64,000 nt of DNA, from positions 95,132 through 159,131 of the forward strand of contig NZ_JANTPT010000004.1 in the NCBI RefSeq assembly GCF_024753565.1. The letters are read 5' to 3'. This DNA is from Mechercharimyces sp. CAU 1602 (GTDB lineage Bacteria; Bacillota; Bacilli; Thermoactinomycetales; JANTPT01). Shown here one piece after another: positions 30,428 to 39,251 of the stretch; within the stretch, counting starts at the first letter, position 1; every line of letters begins with the position of its first letter. The position numbers were made by a program, and so were the translations under genes. The notes beneath the pieces were generated by a model that was given only the letters and a program-made list of their open reading frames with translations, had not been told where the DNA came from and searched no databases.

Positions 30428-30477
30428 TTGCCAGCTTTATTGGTATATATTATAATATACTGTACTGACCAGTCAGT
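30428..30477 (+). promoter_or_regulatory. yhgE promoter with TetR operator
   Basis: TTGCCA (30428-30433), 17-nt spacer, TATAAT (30451-30456). The palindrome ACTGACCAGTCAGT (30464-30477, arms ACTGAC/GTCAGT) covers the expected transcription start, so a bound repressor would block initiation. The motif is a typical TetR-type operator. Confidence 0.8.
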
Positions 30478-30497
30478 TTATGAACGGAGGGGTGTAT

Positions 30498-32501
30498 GTG
30501 AAAAAAACAAAACAAAAATACTTTCCTGCGCTCCATTTACCTAAGATGTTGCAAAGCCAAAAGATGAGAATGGGGTTACTAGGGATTATCATGATTCCTT
30601 TAATGTATAGCTATATCTATTTATGGGCTTTTTTTGATCCATACGAGCACATTAAAGACTTGCCGGTTGCAGTAGTAAACGAAGATGTTGGTGGAACAGT
30701 AGATGGAAAGCGATTTAATGCAGGTGAGGAGTTGGTGGAACAGCTGCGGGACAATGAGGATGCGAAGTGGGAATTTGTCACTCGCTCACAGTTGGAAGAG
30801 GGATTTAAGCGAAATCGTTATTATTTAGGTATCGTAATTCCTGACGACTTTTCACGTCAAGCAGCGAGTGTGACTGACGAGGAGCCGGAAGTTGCTACCC
30901 TTCAATACTATGGAAATGAAGGATACAATTATATATCTACACAGATTGGTGCACGGGTAGTAAGTGAACTGGAGATTAGTTTAGAACATGAGTTATCACG
31001 GATGTATGCGGAAGGAATTTTTAAGGAATTAAAAGCGTCTGCGAAAGAATTGGGAAAGGCAGCGGATGGGGCAGTGCAGTTGCATTCAGGGACAGAGCGA
31101 CTACACGAGGGGTTAGAAAAGTTACAAACGGGCTTAGCTAAAGCGAATCAAGGTGCTTTGCAATTGCAGTCAGGGGCAGAGCGCTTGCACAGAGGTTTAA
31201 GCAAAGCAGAATCTGCTGTGTCGTCGGTGGATAAAAAAATCGATCAAGAGGTAAAACCGAAACTTCCTGAGATTGAGGAGAAGATAGAGTCGACTAGAGA
31301 AGTGATCACACTCTTACAAGAGCGATCTCAAGAAATAGAGAAAATAATGGATGTGTTGGATCAGGCGATTGAGCAGAATAAGAGACAGGAGGAAGCACTT
31401 AACTCTTTTCTTAAGGAACATCCTGATTTAGCTGAAGATCCTCATTTGCAAGAATTAGAAGTAAGTATTGGTGGAGAAGCAAAAACATTAGCTCAGTTGC
31501 GCGAGGAATGGCATTCCCATCGCACATTTATCGAGGAATCCTTACAAAAGTTTGAAGGCTTCCTCGATAACTTAGATGAAATGAAAGAGCAATTAAAACA
31601 GATAGAATTAGCGATTGGAAAATTGGATCAGGTAAAAGAACTGAAGCATGGATTAGACGAATTAAACAATGGAGCACAGATATTGGCAAGCAAACTTGGG
31701 GAGATGCAACAAGGGTTGGCACAGTTGACGGGGGGCTCCGATAAATTGGTTGAGGGAGCACAGAAGCTGGAGATAGGCAGTGGTGAATTGAAGACAGGTC
31801 TAAAGGATGGAGTAAAAAAAGCAGATGATAATCTGAAGGGTTCAGATGCTAAATCAGATATGATCTCTAATCCTGTCAATGTGGAAGAAGATCCAGTCAA
31901 CCCTGTTCCTAACTATGCGACTGGTTTTACTCCCTACTTCTTATCACTGTCCCTATGGGTGGGGGCGATGCTCCTCTTTACGGTTATCGATATTCATCGT
32001 CCAGCAATTGAAAATTTCCACCCTTTATCATGGGGAGTGGGAGCATTGGTTGGTTTTTTTCAGGCGGTGATTGTGACATCGGCTCTTCTATTCGGACTTG
32101 GTATTGAAGCGAAGCTGGTGATTCCGTTGTATGGGCTAACCATCTTAATGGCGTTTACTTTTATCGCCATCAACCAAACGCTGGTGCTTTATTTTAACGA
32201 TATGGGACGTTTAATAGCTATCTTTATCTTGATGCTGCAATTAACGTCGAGTGCTGGAACTTATCCAGCAGAATTACTTCCCCCGCTCTTTCAGTGGGTG
32301 CATCCGCTGATTCCGATGACATATTCAGTTGAAGGTTTGCGTTCAGCAATCTCGATTGGCGATATGTCGATGGTGATGCATAGCGTGAGGATATTATGTG
32401 GATATCTGGCAGTAGCCATCGTTTTGATGTCAGTAGGACGAGTGATGAAAGCGCGAGATAAGGCGAATAGGTGGAAGTTGTTTGTTGGGTTGTTTAAGTA
32501 A
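30498..32501 (+). CDS. yhgE: YhgE/Pip family membrane protein
   Basis: 667 residues. One membrane segment near the N-terminus (GLLGIIMIPLMYSYIYLWAF), a long extracytoplasmic part with coiled coil and repeated L-x-S-G-x-x-x-L-x-x-G-L units (such as LHSGTERLHEGL and LQSGAERLHRGL), then five membrane segments at about 475-660. This is the ABC-2-like YhgE/Pip architecture; relatives include phage receptor proteins (Pip, YueB) and putative exporters. Substrate unknown. GTG at 30498 is 7 nt after GGAGG; the ATG at 30480 lies before that site. Controlled by the upstream TetR protein. Confidence 0.9.
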   Translation: MKKTKQKYFPALHLPKMLQSQKMRMGLLGIIMIPLMYSYIYLWAFFDPYEHIKDLPVAVVNEDVGGTVDGKRFNAGEELVEQLRDNEDAKWEFVTRSQLEEGFKRNRYYLGIVIPDDFSRQAASVTDEEPEVATLQYYGNEGYNYISTQIGARVVSELEISLEHELSRMYAEGIFKELKASAKELGKAADGAVQLHSGTERLHEGLEKLQTGLAKANQGALQLQSGAERLHRGLSKAESAVSSVDKKIDQEVKPKLPEIEEKIESTREVITLLQERSQEIEKIMDVLDQAIEQNKRQEEALNSFLKEHPDLAEDPHLQELEVSIGGEAKTLAQLREEWHSHRTFIEESLQKFEGFLDNLDEMKEQLKQIELAIGKLDQVKELKHGLDELNNGAQILASKLGEMQQGLAQLTGGSDKLVEGAQKLEIGSGELKTGLKDGVKKADDNLKGSDAKSDMISNPVNVEEDPVNPVPNYATGFTPYFLSLSLWVGAMLLFTVIDIHRPAIENFHPLSWGVGALVGFFQAVIVTSALLFGLGIEAKLVIPLYGLTILMAFTFIAINQTLVLYFNDMGRLIAIFILMLQLTSSAGTYPAELLPPLFQWVHPLIPMTYSVEGLRSAISIGDMSMVMHSVRILCGYLAVAIVLMSVGRVMKARDKANRWKLFVGLFK

Positions 32502-32529
32502 TGTGAGGCAAGTAGAGAGTAGAATGAAG

Positions 32530-32575
32530 GTGAAGCCGCCTCCAATAGAGTGAAGGCGGCTTTACTTTTTTATTT
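32530..32575 (+). terminator. Terminator after yhgE
   Basis: GTGAAGCCGCC pairs with GGCGGCTTTAC (one G-U) around a 14-nt loop, followed by TTTTTT. Confidence 0.85.
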
Positions 32576-32578
32576 AAA

Positions 32579-32622
32579 ACAGAATGATTACGATTTACTT
32601 CTGGGCGCAATCTGTATATAAT
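32579..32622 (+). promoter_or_regulatory. znu promoter with candidate Zur box
   Basis: TTTACT (32594-32599), 17-nt spacer, TATAAT (32617-32622). Just upstream, ACAGAATGATTACGA (32579-32593) fits the 7-1-7 Zur pattern TCGTAATNATTACGA with a perfect right half and 4/7 left half. Zur is encoded as the fourth gene of the operon, so feedback control is likely. Confidence 0.65.
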
Positions 32623-32670
32623 GGAGAAGAAAAGCGTGAAGGTCTCCTGTTATATAGGTGGGGTATACAG

Positions 32671-33642
32671 ATGAAGAGTAAGATGAAATATTGTATTGCA
32701 ATACTGATCGTGATGAGTACGATTACACTGCTTGTGTGGATGGTGTGTCCAGAGGAGAAAGAGATGGAGCAGGAACGGCTACTCGTGTTTACCAGTTTTT
32801 ATCCCTTGGCTGATTTTGCGGATAAGATTGGCGGGGAGCATGTAGAAGTGACGATGATTGTACCAGCTGGAGTGGATCCACATGAGTATGAGCCATCAGC
32901 GAAGGACTTGGCACATTTGAGTAAAGCAGATGTGTTTTTATATAACGGTGCAGGGTTTGAATCGTGGGCACAGCGGGCTACCTCGATGTTAGAGAAGGAA
33001 GAGAGCGTAGTTGTAGCTACTATACATGAGGCACTAGCTGAAGAATCAGAGATGAATGAGGAAGCACACCATGATGAACATGATGAACATGAGGAAGAAG
33101 AGCACGATCATGGGGGAGTTGATCCTCATGTATGGCTTGATCCGCTGCGGGCACAGGCGCAAGCAAAAGTGATTCGCGATGCTCTGATTGAGGCAGACCC
33201 CGATCACCGTACTGAGTATGAAGATAACTATGCTCAACTTTATGAACGGCTGCAGGGACTTCACGATCAAATCGATCGGATAGCACAACAATCGACTCAT
33301 AAGCATTTTGTTACTTCACATGCTGCCTTTGGTTATCTCGCGGAACGGTACGGTTTACAACAACTAGCAGTTCATGGGCTAGTACCTGCGGATGAACCTT
33401 CTGCCAAAGAATTAGAAGAAGTGATAACTTCGATACGAGAGCTGGGAGTGGAAGTTTTATTGATAGAAAGCTTAACAGCTTCACGCGCTATGAGTGTGAT
33501 TGAACGAGAGACGGGAGTACGGACGCTCTCCTTTCATTCTTTGGAGGGATTGACGAAGACAGAGGTTCAGATGGGAGAAGATTATTTTTCGATCATGGAG
33601 ACAAATATCGCTCATCTACGAGAAGCGTTGGAGGGACCTTGA
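32671..33642 (+). CDS. znuA: Zinc ABC transporter substrate-binding protein
   Basis: 323 residues. Captures zinc outside the cell. The metal-site segments are GVDPHEYEPSAKDL, the His/Asp/Glu-rich mobile loop HHDEHDEHEEEEHDHGG (about residues 130-146), VDPHVWLDP, and TSHAAFGYLAERYGL. An N-terminal hydrophobic segment (about 5-26) ends at LLVWMVC, a poor lipobox, so the protein may be lipid- or membrane-anchored. ATG at 32671 follows GGTGGGG by 7 nt; a longer frame from 32584 covers the promoter and is not used. The stop overlaps the start of znuC. Confidence 0.93.
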   Translation: MKSKMKYCIAILIVMSTITLLVWMVCPEEKEMEQERLLVFTSFYPLADFADKIGGEHVEVTMIVPAGVDPHEYEPSAKDLAHLSKADVFLYNGAGFESWAQRATSMLEKEESVVVATIHEALAEESEMNEEAHHDEHDEHEEEEHDHGGVDPHVWLDPLRAQAQAKVIRDALIEADPDHRTEYEDNYAQLYERLQGLHDQIDRIAQQSTHKHFVTSHAAFGYLAERYGLQQLAVHGLVPADEPSAKELEEVITSIRELGVEVLLIESLTASRAMSVIERETGVRTLSFHSLEGLTKTEVQMGEDYFSIMETNIAHLREALEGP

Positions 33643-34415
33643 TGATGACAACTATATGCGAGATGAAGGATGTAGCCCACGCTTATCAACAAGGAGTTGT
33701 GTTGGAGCATATTAATTTTACAATAGAGCAAGGGGAATTTGTTGCATTGGTAGGGCCTAATGGATCTGGGAAATCTACCTTTATTAAACTAGCGGTAGGT
33801 GCGATGACACCCGACTGGGGTGATGTAACACTGTTTGGGGAATCTGTACACCGCTTTCGTGCACGCGATCAGATTGGATATGTCTCACAGCGGGCCAATC
33901 GATTTAACGCTGGCTTTCCGGCCACTGTTTCAGAAGTGGTAGCATCGGGTTTGTATGCGAAAAAAGGATTGTTTAAACGTCTAAACAAGCGTGATTGGGG
34001 TGATGTGGATAATTCCTTGGAGCTGGTGGGAATGGAGGCGTTTCGCAAACGCCATATGGGGCAGTTGTCAGGAGGGCAGCAACAGCGTGTATTGATTGCG
34101 CGTGCACTGGTTAGTCGACCAAAGTGGTTGGTGTTAGATGAGCCGACGGTGGGTTTGGATCAGGAATCGATCGGTTCTCTCTATGAACAGCTGCTGAGCT
34201 TACAGCGCGATCATCACTTGACCTTGTTAGTGGTGACTCACGACATGCAAGATGTACTTACGTATGCGGAGCGGGTGGTATACTTGCAGCGACGCATCTT
34301 GTTTGATGGGGCGATCACAGAGTGGTCCCAGTATAAGGGGCAGGAAGTTCACTCTTATCGACTTCCTTTTGAGCATGATCAGATTATGGCGGTGAAAGCA
34401 GGGTTACAGAGATGA
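33642..34415 (+). CDS. znuC: Zinc ABC transporter ATP-binding protein
   Basis: 257 residues. Walker A GPNGSGKST (about residues 37-45), Q-loop YVSQRAN, signature LSGGQQQRVLIARAL, Walker B WLVLDEPTVGLD and the switch His in VVTHDMQ. The start ATG overlaps the znuA stop (TGATG), with GGAGGG 6 nt upstream. An alternative ATG is the next codon. Powers zinc import with ZnuA and ZnuB. The H-loop and C-terminal extension are normal for AdcC/ZnuC. Confidence 0.95.
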   Translation: MMTTICEMKDVAHAYQQGVVLEHINFTIEQGEFVALVGPNGSGKSTFIKLAVGAMTPDWGDVTLFGESVHRFRARDQIGYVSQRANRFNAGFPATVSEVVASGLYAKKGLFKRLNKRDWGDVDNSLELVGMEAFRKRHMGQLSGGQQQRVLIARALVSRPKWLVLDEPTVGLDQESIGSLYEQLLSLQRDHHLTLLVVTHDMQDVLTYAERVVYLQRRILFDGAITEWSQYKGQEVHSYRLPFEHDQIMAVKAGLQR

Positions 34416-35266
34416 TTCAATCCATTATTGAGTTTCAGTTTATGCGTTATGCCCTCATCTCAGGGGTATTGATTGGTCTAATTGCACCTTTGATCGGTGT
34501 CTTTTTAATGGTTCGTCGCCTTTCTCTCATTTCGGATGCATTGGCACATGTAACGTTGTCAGGGGTAGCAGCAGGATTATATTTACAAAATAGCTTTCCA
34601 GCCTGGTTCACTTTTAGTCCACTATATGTAGGGCTTAGTTTTTCTATTGGCGCCTCTTTTTTTGTGGAACGTTTACGTCGCTGGTTTACTCATTATCAAG
34701 AATTGGCGATCCCGATTGTGTTATCGGCGGGGATTGGTCTAGGTGTTGTATTAATCAGTGCAGCAGATGGCTTTAATGTCGATGTGGCAGGATATTTATT
34801 TGGTAGCATCCTTATGATTAACGTAAATGAGATGAAAGGAATTATACTGGCAACTGGTATTGTACTCGCTGTCGTGATACTCTTTTATAAAGAATTGTTT
34901 GCGTTGTCGTTTGATGAAGAGAATGCTCGCATAGCTGGGATTTCTGAGCGATGGATCAATACCCTCTTTATGGTGGCGGTGGCGGTGGTTATTACTGCTT
35001 CTATTCGTGTAGTTGGCATTTTGCTCGTCTCTGGGCTTATTACGTTGCCAGTAGCTGCTGGGTTACAAGTAGCACAAAGCTTTCGACAGGTGATGATGTG
35101 GTCCGTCATCTTTGCGCAGACTTCGGTTTTATGTGGCTTAACCGCAGCGTATTATCTGGAATGGGCATCAGGCGGAACGATTGTATTGGTCGGGGTGTTG
35201 TTATTGTTGCTGGTTATTGGCAGTAAAAAAGGGTTGGGAATATTGAAGAGAGGGTCACTGCAATGA
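34412..35266 (+). CDS. znuB: Zinc ABC transporter permease
   Basis: 284 residues, ABC-3 family permease with about eight membrane segments. Typical segments are SGVLIGLIAPLIGVFLMVRR, LSLISDALAHVTLSGVA, and the coupling region DEENARIAGISERWINTLF near residue 170. It starts within the end of znuC (ATGA overlap), and its stop overlaps zur in the same way, so all four genes are translationally coupled. Confidence 0.94.
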   Translation: MIQSIIEFQFMRYALISGVLIGLIAPLIGVFLMVRRLSLISDALAHVTLSGVAAGLYLQNSFPAWFTFSPLYVGLSFSIGASFFVERLRRWFTHYQELAIPIVLSAGIGLGVVLISAADGFNVDVAGYLFGSILMINVNEMKGIILATGIVLAVVILFYKELFALSFDEENARIAGISERWINTLFMVAVAVVITASIRVVGILLVSGLITLPVAAGLQVAQSFRQVMMWSVIFAQTSVLCGLTAAYYLEWASGGTIVLVGVLLLLLVIGSKKGLGILKRGSLQ

Positions 35267-35679
35267 AGATGGAACAGGCATTGGAGCGATTAAAAAAGCG
35301 GGGATATAAGTATACAGGTAAACGAGAGGCGATGGTTCGCATCTTTGCAGAGCAAGACCGCTATTTGACAGCAAAAGAAATGGTAGAGTTGATGCAAGAA
35401 GAGTTTTCTAGTATCAGTTTGGATACGGTATATCGCAATCTAGCACTATTTGAACAGCTGAGCATCTTAGAAGCGACTGAATGGATCGGGGAGCGTCGCT
35501 ATCGTCTCAGTTGTAATGAACACCATCATCACCATCACCATCTCATATGTACAGAATGTGGTCGTACACGTTCGATTCGGGCTTGTCCGATGGATGCCCT
35601 CTTGGGCGAACCAGATGGGTTTGCGATTACAGGACATAAATTTGAAATTTATGGTATTTGCAAGCGATGTGAAGCATAG
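35263..35679 (+). CDS. zur: Fur-family zinc uptake regulator Zur
   Basis: 138 residues. Winged helix with YKYTGKREAMVRIFAEQDRY and ISLDTVYRNLALFEQL, then a His-rich metal site (SCNEHHHHHHHLICTECG), and the structural zinc pairs CTEC and CKRC. The run of seven His is natural and replaces the usual H-H-H-H-F motif. Operon position after znuB (ATGA overlap) makes zinc the likely effector rather than iron. It probably binds the box at 32579-32593 and so controls its own operon. Confidence 0.93.
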   Translation: MKMEQALERLKKRGYKYTGKREAMVRIFAEQDRYLTAKEMVELMQEEFSSISLDTVYRNLALFEQLSILEATEWIGERRYRLSCNEHHHHHHHLICTECGRTRSIRACPMDALLGEPDGFAITGHKFEIYGICKRCEA

Positions 35680-36208
<529 letters not shown>

Positions 36209-36237
36209 TTTATATTGTCAAGTTAAGTGTTGTCCAT

Positions 36238-36330
36238 GGAGAGGTGTCCGAGTGGCTTAAGGAGGCGGTCTCGAAAACCGTTGTGCGGGTATTCCTCGTA
36301 CCGTGGGTTCAAATCCCACCCTCTCCGCCA
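36238..36330 (+). tRNA. tRNA-Ser(CGA)
   Basis: 93 nt with encoded CCA. Acceptor GGAGAGG pairs with CCTCTCC; anticodon loop CTCGAAA, anticodon CGA at 36272-36274; long variable arm. Same acceptor stem as tRNA-Ser(UGA) but a different variable arm, and no nearby partial copies. Confidence 0.97.
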
Positions 36331-36337
36331 AAAAAGT

Positions 36338-36377
36338 AATGCCCTCATCGCTATAAATGCGGTGAGGGCATTTTTTG
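36338..36377 (+). terminator. Terminator after tRNA-Ser(CGA)
   Basis: AATGCCCTCATCGC pairs with GCGGTGAGGGCATT (one mismatch), then TTTT. It also faces the leftward MFS gene, on whose strand an A-rich flank follows. Confidence 0.9.
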
Positions 36378-36414
36378 TTAACTGAAATATTGAGTGGATA
36401 GTTAAGGTCAAGGG

Positions 36415-37680
36415 TTACATACTCTCTACTTCTGGACTTTCAGCGGCAGTCTTCTCTGTCGCTCGTTTGGATATAGAACGATAGATGAGTTGAAAGGTGA
36501 GTACGCCGATAAGTCCGCAAGTGGTAATAGCGATTACGACTGAGGTTTTGGAGAGATAACCACTCGCGATAATGGTGAGTGATGCAATACCCATGGCCAA
36601 GTTGTATGAAGCACTGTTAATTGACATATAGGAACTTCTCGCCTGCTCGGATGGGAGTGAGGCAAGGAGGGATTCTTTTACAGGGAAATAAACAATTTCT
36701 CCGATAGAAGCAATCACCATGAGTCCGAGCAATAACCAGATATTATTTGTGTAGGCGATGATTGCGTAGCCGAGCACATATGATGCAGTTCCCAAAAGTA
36801 GTGCCTTGCGATCTCGTAATTTTTTAATGATCATGACGGCTACAAAGGAGAAGAGTAGGGCGACCACTGTGTTTTCCGCGAGTAGGAACCCGAGAATATT
36901 TACACCATCCAGCTCCCATATGAACAGTTGTTGTGAATTAAATTCTTGACTTAATCGAACAGAAGTGAAATTGGTGAGATGAAACTCCATCGACATGATC
37001 AGCACACCGGCGAGGATAAATAGAACAAACAATTTATCTGATAGTACGACTCGATATGTTTTAAATAAGTTGCTGAAATGAGCTTCTTTTGCCGTTTTTT
37101 GTGTTGGAAAGTAGCTTTCTGTGATAAAAGAGAACGTTAACAGGATACTGAACAAAGAGATAATGGATAGAACAGCTAACATTTCAAAAAGGTGATCAAT
37201 AAAGAAGAGTCCTCCGCCGATTCCTCCTATGATTACACCCAAATTATATGCCCAGTAAACCAATGTGTACATCAATGTCCGTTGTTCAGGTGTACTTACA
37301 TCGATGAGCATCGCTTGGTGAGCAGGGCCTGAAAAACCACCGCTGATCATATAAATGGTCATTGCGAAGAAGGTGATTTCAGGAGATTGAAACCAAGGTG
37401 AATTGCACAACATTGTGATGATAATAGCTGATGTTTTTAAGGTTTCCGCAAATATAAGCATCTTTCTTCTGCCGTATTGATCTGAAACGTAACCACCTAT
37501 AAAGTTAAAGATTAGCCCAATGATGATGTTGATGAGAATTAACACACCTGCGATTTTGGCTCCAAAGTGACTAACAAAGTAGATGGCCATAAAGGGAAGA
37601 ATCATACTACTTAACATGGAACTGATAAACATCGATATAATGCGTAGCTTTACATTAGGATGAAAATCTTTAAATTTCAT
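36415..37680 (-). CDS. MFS transporter, tandem copy 2
   Basis: 421 residues, 12 membrane segments. The MFS motif A lies after the second segment: GGYVSDQYGRRKMLIFAE. The central cytosolic loop is near residue 190-205. It is a paralogue of the next gene upstream (shared start FHPNVKLRI, shared FTNNIWLLLGLMVIASIGE-type segment 11). The family resembles drug/proton antiporters, but the substrate cannot be read from sequence. AAAGGGG lies before the ATG. It ends with an acidic, Thr/Glu-rich tail. Confidence 0.88.
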   Translation of the reverse strand: MKFKDFHPNVKLRIISMFISSMLSSMILPFMAIYFVSHFGAKIAGVLILINIIIGLIFNFIGGYVSDQYGRRKMLIFAETLKTSAIIITMLCNSPWFQSPEITFFAMTIYMISGGFSGPAHQAMLIDVSTPEQRTLMYTLVYWAYNLGVIIGGIGGGLFFIDHLFEMLAVLSIISLFSILLTFSFITESYFPTQKTAKEAHFSNLFKTYRVVLSDKLFVLFILAGVLIMSMEFHLTNFTSVRLSQEFNSQQLFIWELDGVNILGFLLAENTVVALLFSFVAVMIIKKLRDRKALLLGTASYVLGYAIIAYTNNIWLLLGLMVIASIGEIVYFPVKESLLASLPSEQARSSYMSINSASYNLAMGIASLTIIASGYLSKTSVVIAITTCGLIGVLTFQLIYRSISKRATEKTAAESPEVESM

Positions 37681-37750
37681 GGTAGAACCCCTTTCTATCT
37701 ATGTCTATATATAGGTTATTAGGTGTTGATAAATGGTAAGGAACCATCTG

Positions 37751-39010
37751 CTATGCACTCTCCTTACTTCTCGTCGTCTGGTTACGTTCGGCTCGGGCAG
37801 AAATATCTTTGTAGATAATGGAATAGATCGCTACTCCTACCATCCCAACTCCGATAATGATAAAAACAACTATGAGGTTGGATAGATAGGCACTTATAAT
37901 GATCGTGAGGGAGGCGATGATATGGGCAATATCAAAGGAAAGATCATTGATGGACATGTAGGAGCTTCGATTATGCGCAGACGGCATCTCTGCAATAAGC
38001 GATTGCTTGATGGGTATATAAATCACTTCTCCCAAAGTAGCAATCACCATTAAAGCGATTAGCAACCATAAATTGTTAGTATAGGCGATGAGACCGAACG
38101 CTAGGACATAGATGGAGGCTCCAATAATTAACGAGGAACGCTTTCTTAATCGATTGATAATGAAAATAGCAAAGAGCGAAAATATGACGGCTAAAATGGT
38201 GTTTTCTGCACGCAGGAATCCGAGCATATTAATCCCGTTTATCTCCCATTGGAGAAATGTTTGTGTTATAAATTCCTCGTCTAAGCGAATGGCGGTAAAA
38301 TTGGTGAGGTGAATTTCCATTGAAAGAATAAACGTACCTGCAAGAATAAAAATAATAAATAGTTTATCTTTAAATATTTCTTTGTAAGTATGAATGAGGC
38401 TACCGAAGTGCTCTATCCCTTTCGTATTTAAGCGAGGGAAGTGTGTTTCGGTAATAAAGAATATGGTGAGAGCAACATTGACAAATGAAAAAAACGCCAA
38501 CACAGATAACATCTCAAATAAATAGTTTTGAAAGAAGAGACCGCCTCCAATCCCTCCGATGGCTACGCCTACATTAAATGCCCAGTATATATATGTATAG
38601 ATCAAAGGTCGTTGCTCAGAAGTGCTAACATCGATTAACATACCTGAGTGTGCAGGACCTGCAAAGCTGCCGTTAATTTTATACAGAATCATCGCTATGT
38701 ATGTAGCACTTGGAGATACGAACCAAGCGGAATTGCATAGTAGCATCATGATAATGGCAGTAAACTTTAAACTCTCTGCAAATATGAGCATTTTTCTTCT
38801 CCCAAAGCGATCGGAGAAGTAACCACCGATGAATCCGAAGATAATAGATACGATAACGCTGATTAAAAGTAATGTACCTGCTACTTTATCACCATAATAG
38901 TTAGCCAGGTAGATAGCCATAAAGGGGAGGATCATGCTACTAAGGGTGGCGCTGATAAACATAATGAAAATCCGTAACTTTACATTGGGATGAAAGTCTT
39001 TAAATCTCAT
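37751..39010 (-). CDS. MFS transporter, tandem copy 1
   Basis: 419 residues with the same architecture and about half identical to its downstream neighbour, clearly a tandem duplication (GGYFSDRFGRRKMLIFAE, YWAFNVGVAIGGIGGGLFF, NRSSYMSINDLSFDIAH). GAGGAG lies before the ATG. The 70-nt gap shows no terminator, so both are probably cotranscribed. Substrate unknown. The 200 nt upstream (39011-39212) hold no gene; a promoter should be there. Confidence 0.88.
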   Translation of the reverse strand: MRFKDFHPNVKLRIFIMFISATLSSMILPFMAIYLANYYGDKVAGTLLLISVIVSIIFGFIGGYFSDRFGRRKMLIFAESLKFTAIIMMLLCNSAWFVSPSATYIAMILYKINGSFAGPAHSGMLIDVSTSEQRPLIYTYIYWAFNVGVAIGGIGGGLFFQNYLFEMLSVLAFFSFVNVALTIFFITETHFPRLNTKGIEHFGSLIHTYKEIFKDKLFIIFILAGTFILSMEIHLTNFTAIRLDEEFITQTFLQWEINGINMLGFLRAENTILAVIFSLFAIFIINRLRKRSSLIIGASIYVLAFGLIAYTNNLWLLIALMVIATLGEVIYIPIKQSLIAEMPSAHNRSSYMSINDLSFDIAHIIASLTIIISAYLSNLIVVFIIIGVGMVGVAIYSIIYKDISARAERNQTTRSKESA

Positions 39011-39212
39011 GGTTAACTCCTCTCGGGAAGTACATTATGTAAGATCACTCTATTAGCAACTATAAAAAACTAACTATCTACATGGTTCTTCATTCTAATT
39101 ACAAATCCCTTCCATCTGTTTTAAACATTCATTTGTTGTATTGAAAAATGTTCTATGTAGATAGGAGAAAAGCGAGTGAGTAAGGAGAGGTACTTGGCAG
39201 ATTTATGTGTAT

Positions 39213-39251
39213 GAAGAAAAAACCGAGTAACGTGTACTCGGTTTTTTCTTC
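39213..39251. terminator. Bidirectional terminator
   Basis: A perfect 17-bp stem: 39213-39229 pairs with 39235-39251, loop ACGTG, with six A and six T in the arms. Its right arm touches the stop codon of the large leftward helicase gene. Confidence 0.93.

Noticed and set aside
31030..31210. Internal repeats in yhgE as a possible CRISPR or tandem repeat
   Set aside because: They are degenerate protein-level repeats typical of the family. No CRISPR array was seen anywhere in the window.
35521..35541. His-run that might look like an engineered tag
   Set aside because: It is internal, uses mixed codons and sits at the known metal site of Fur proteins.
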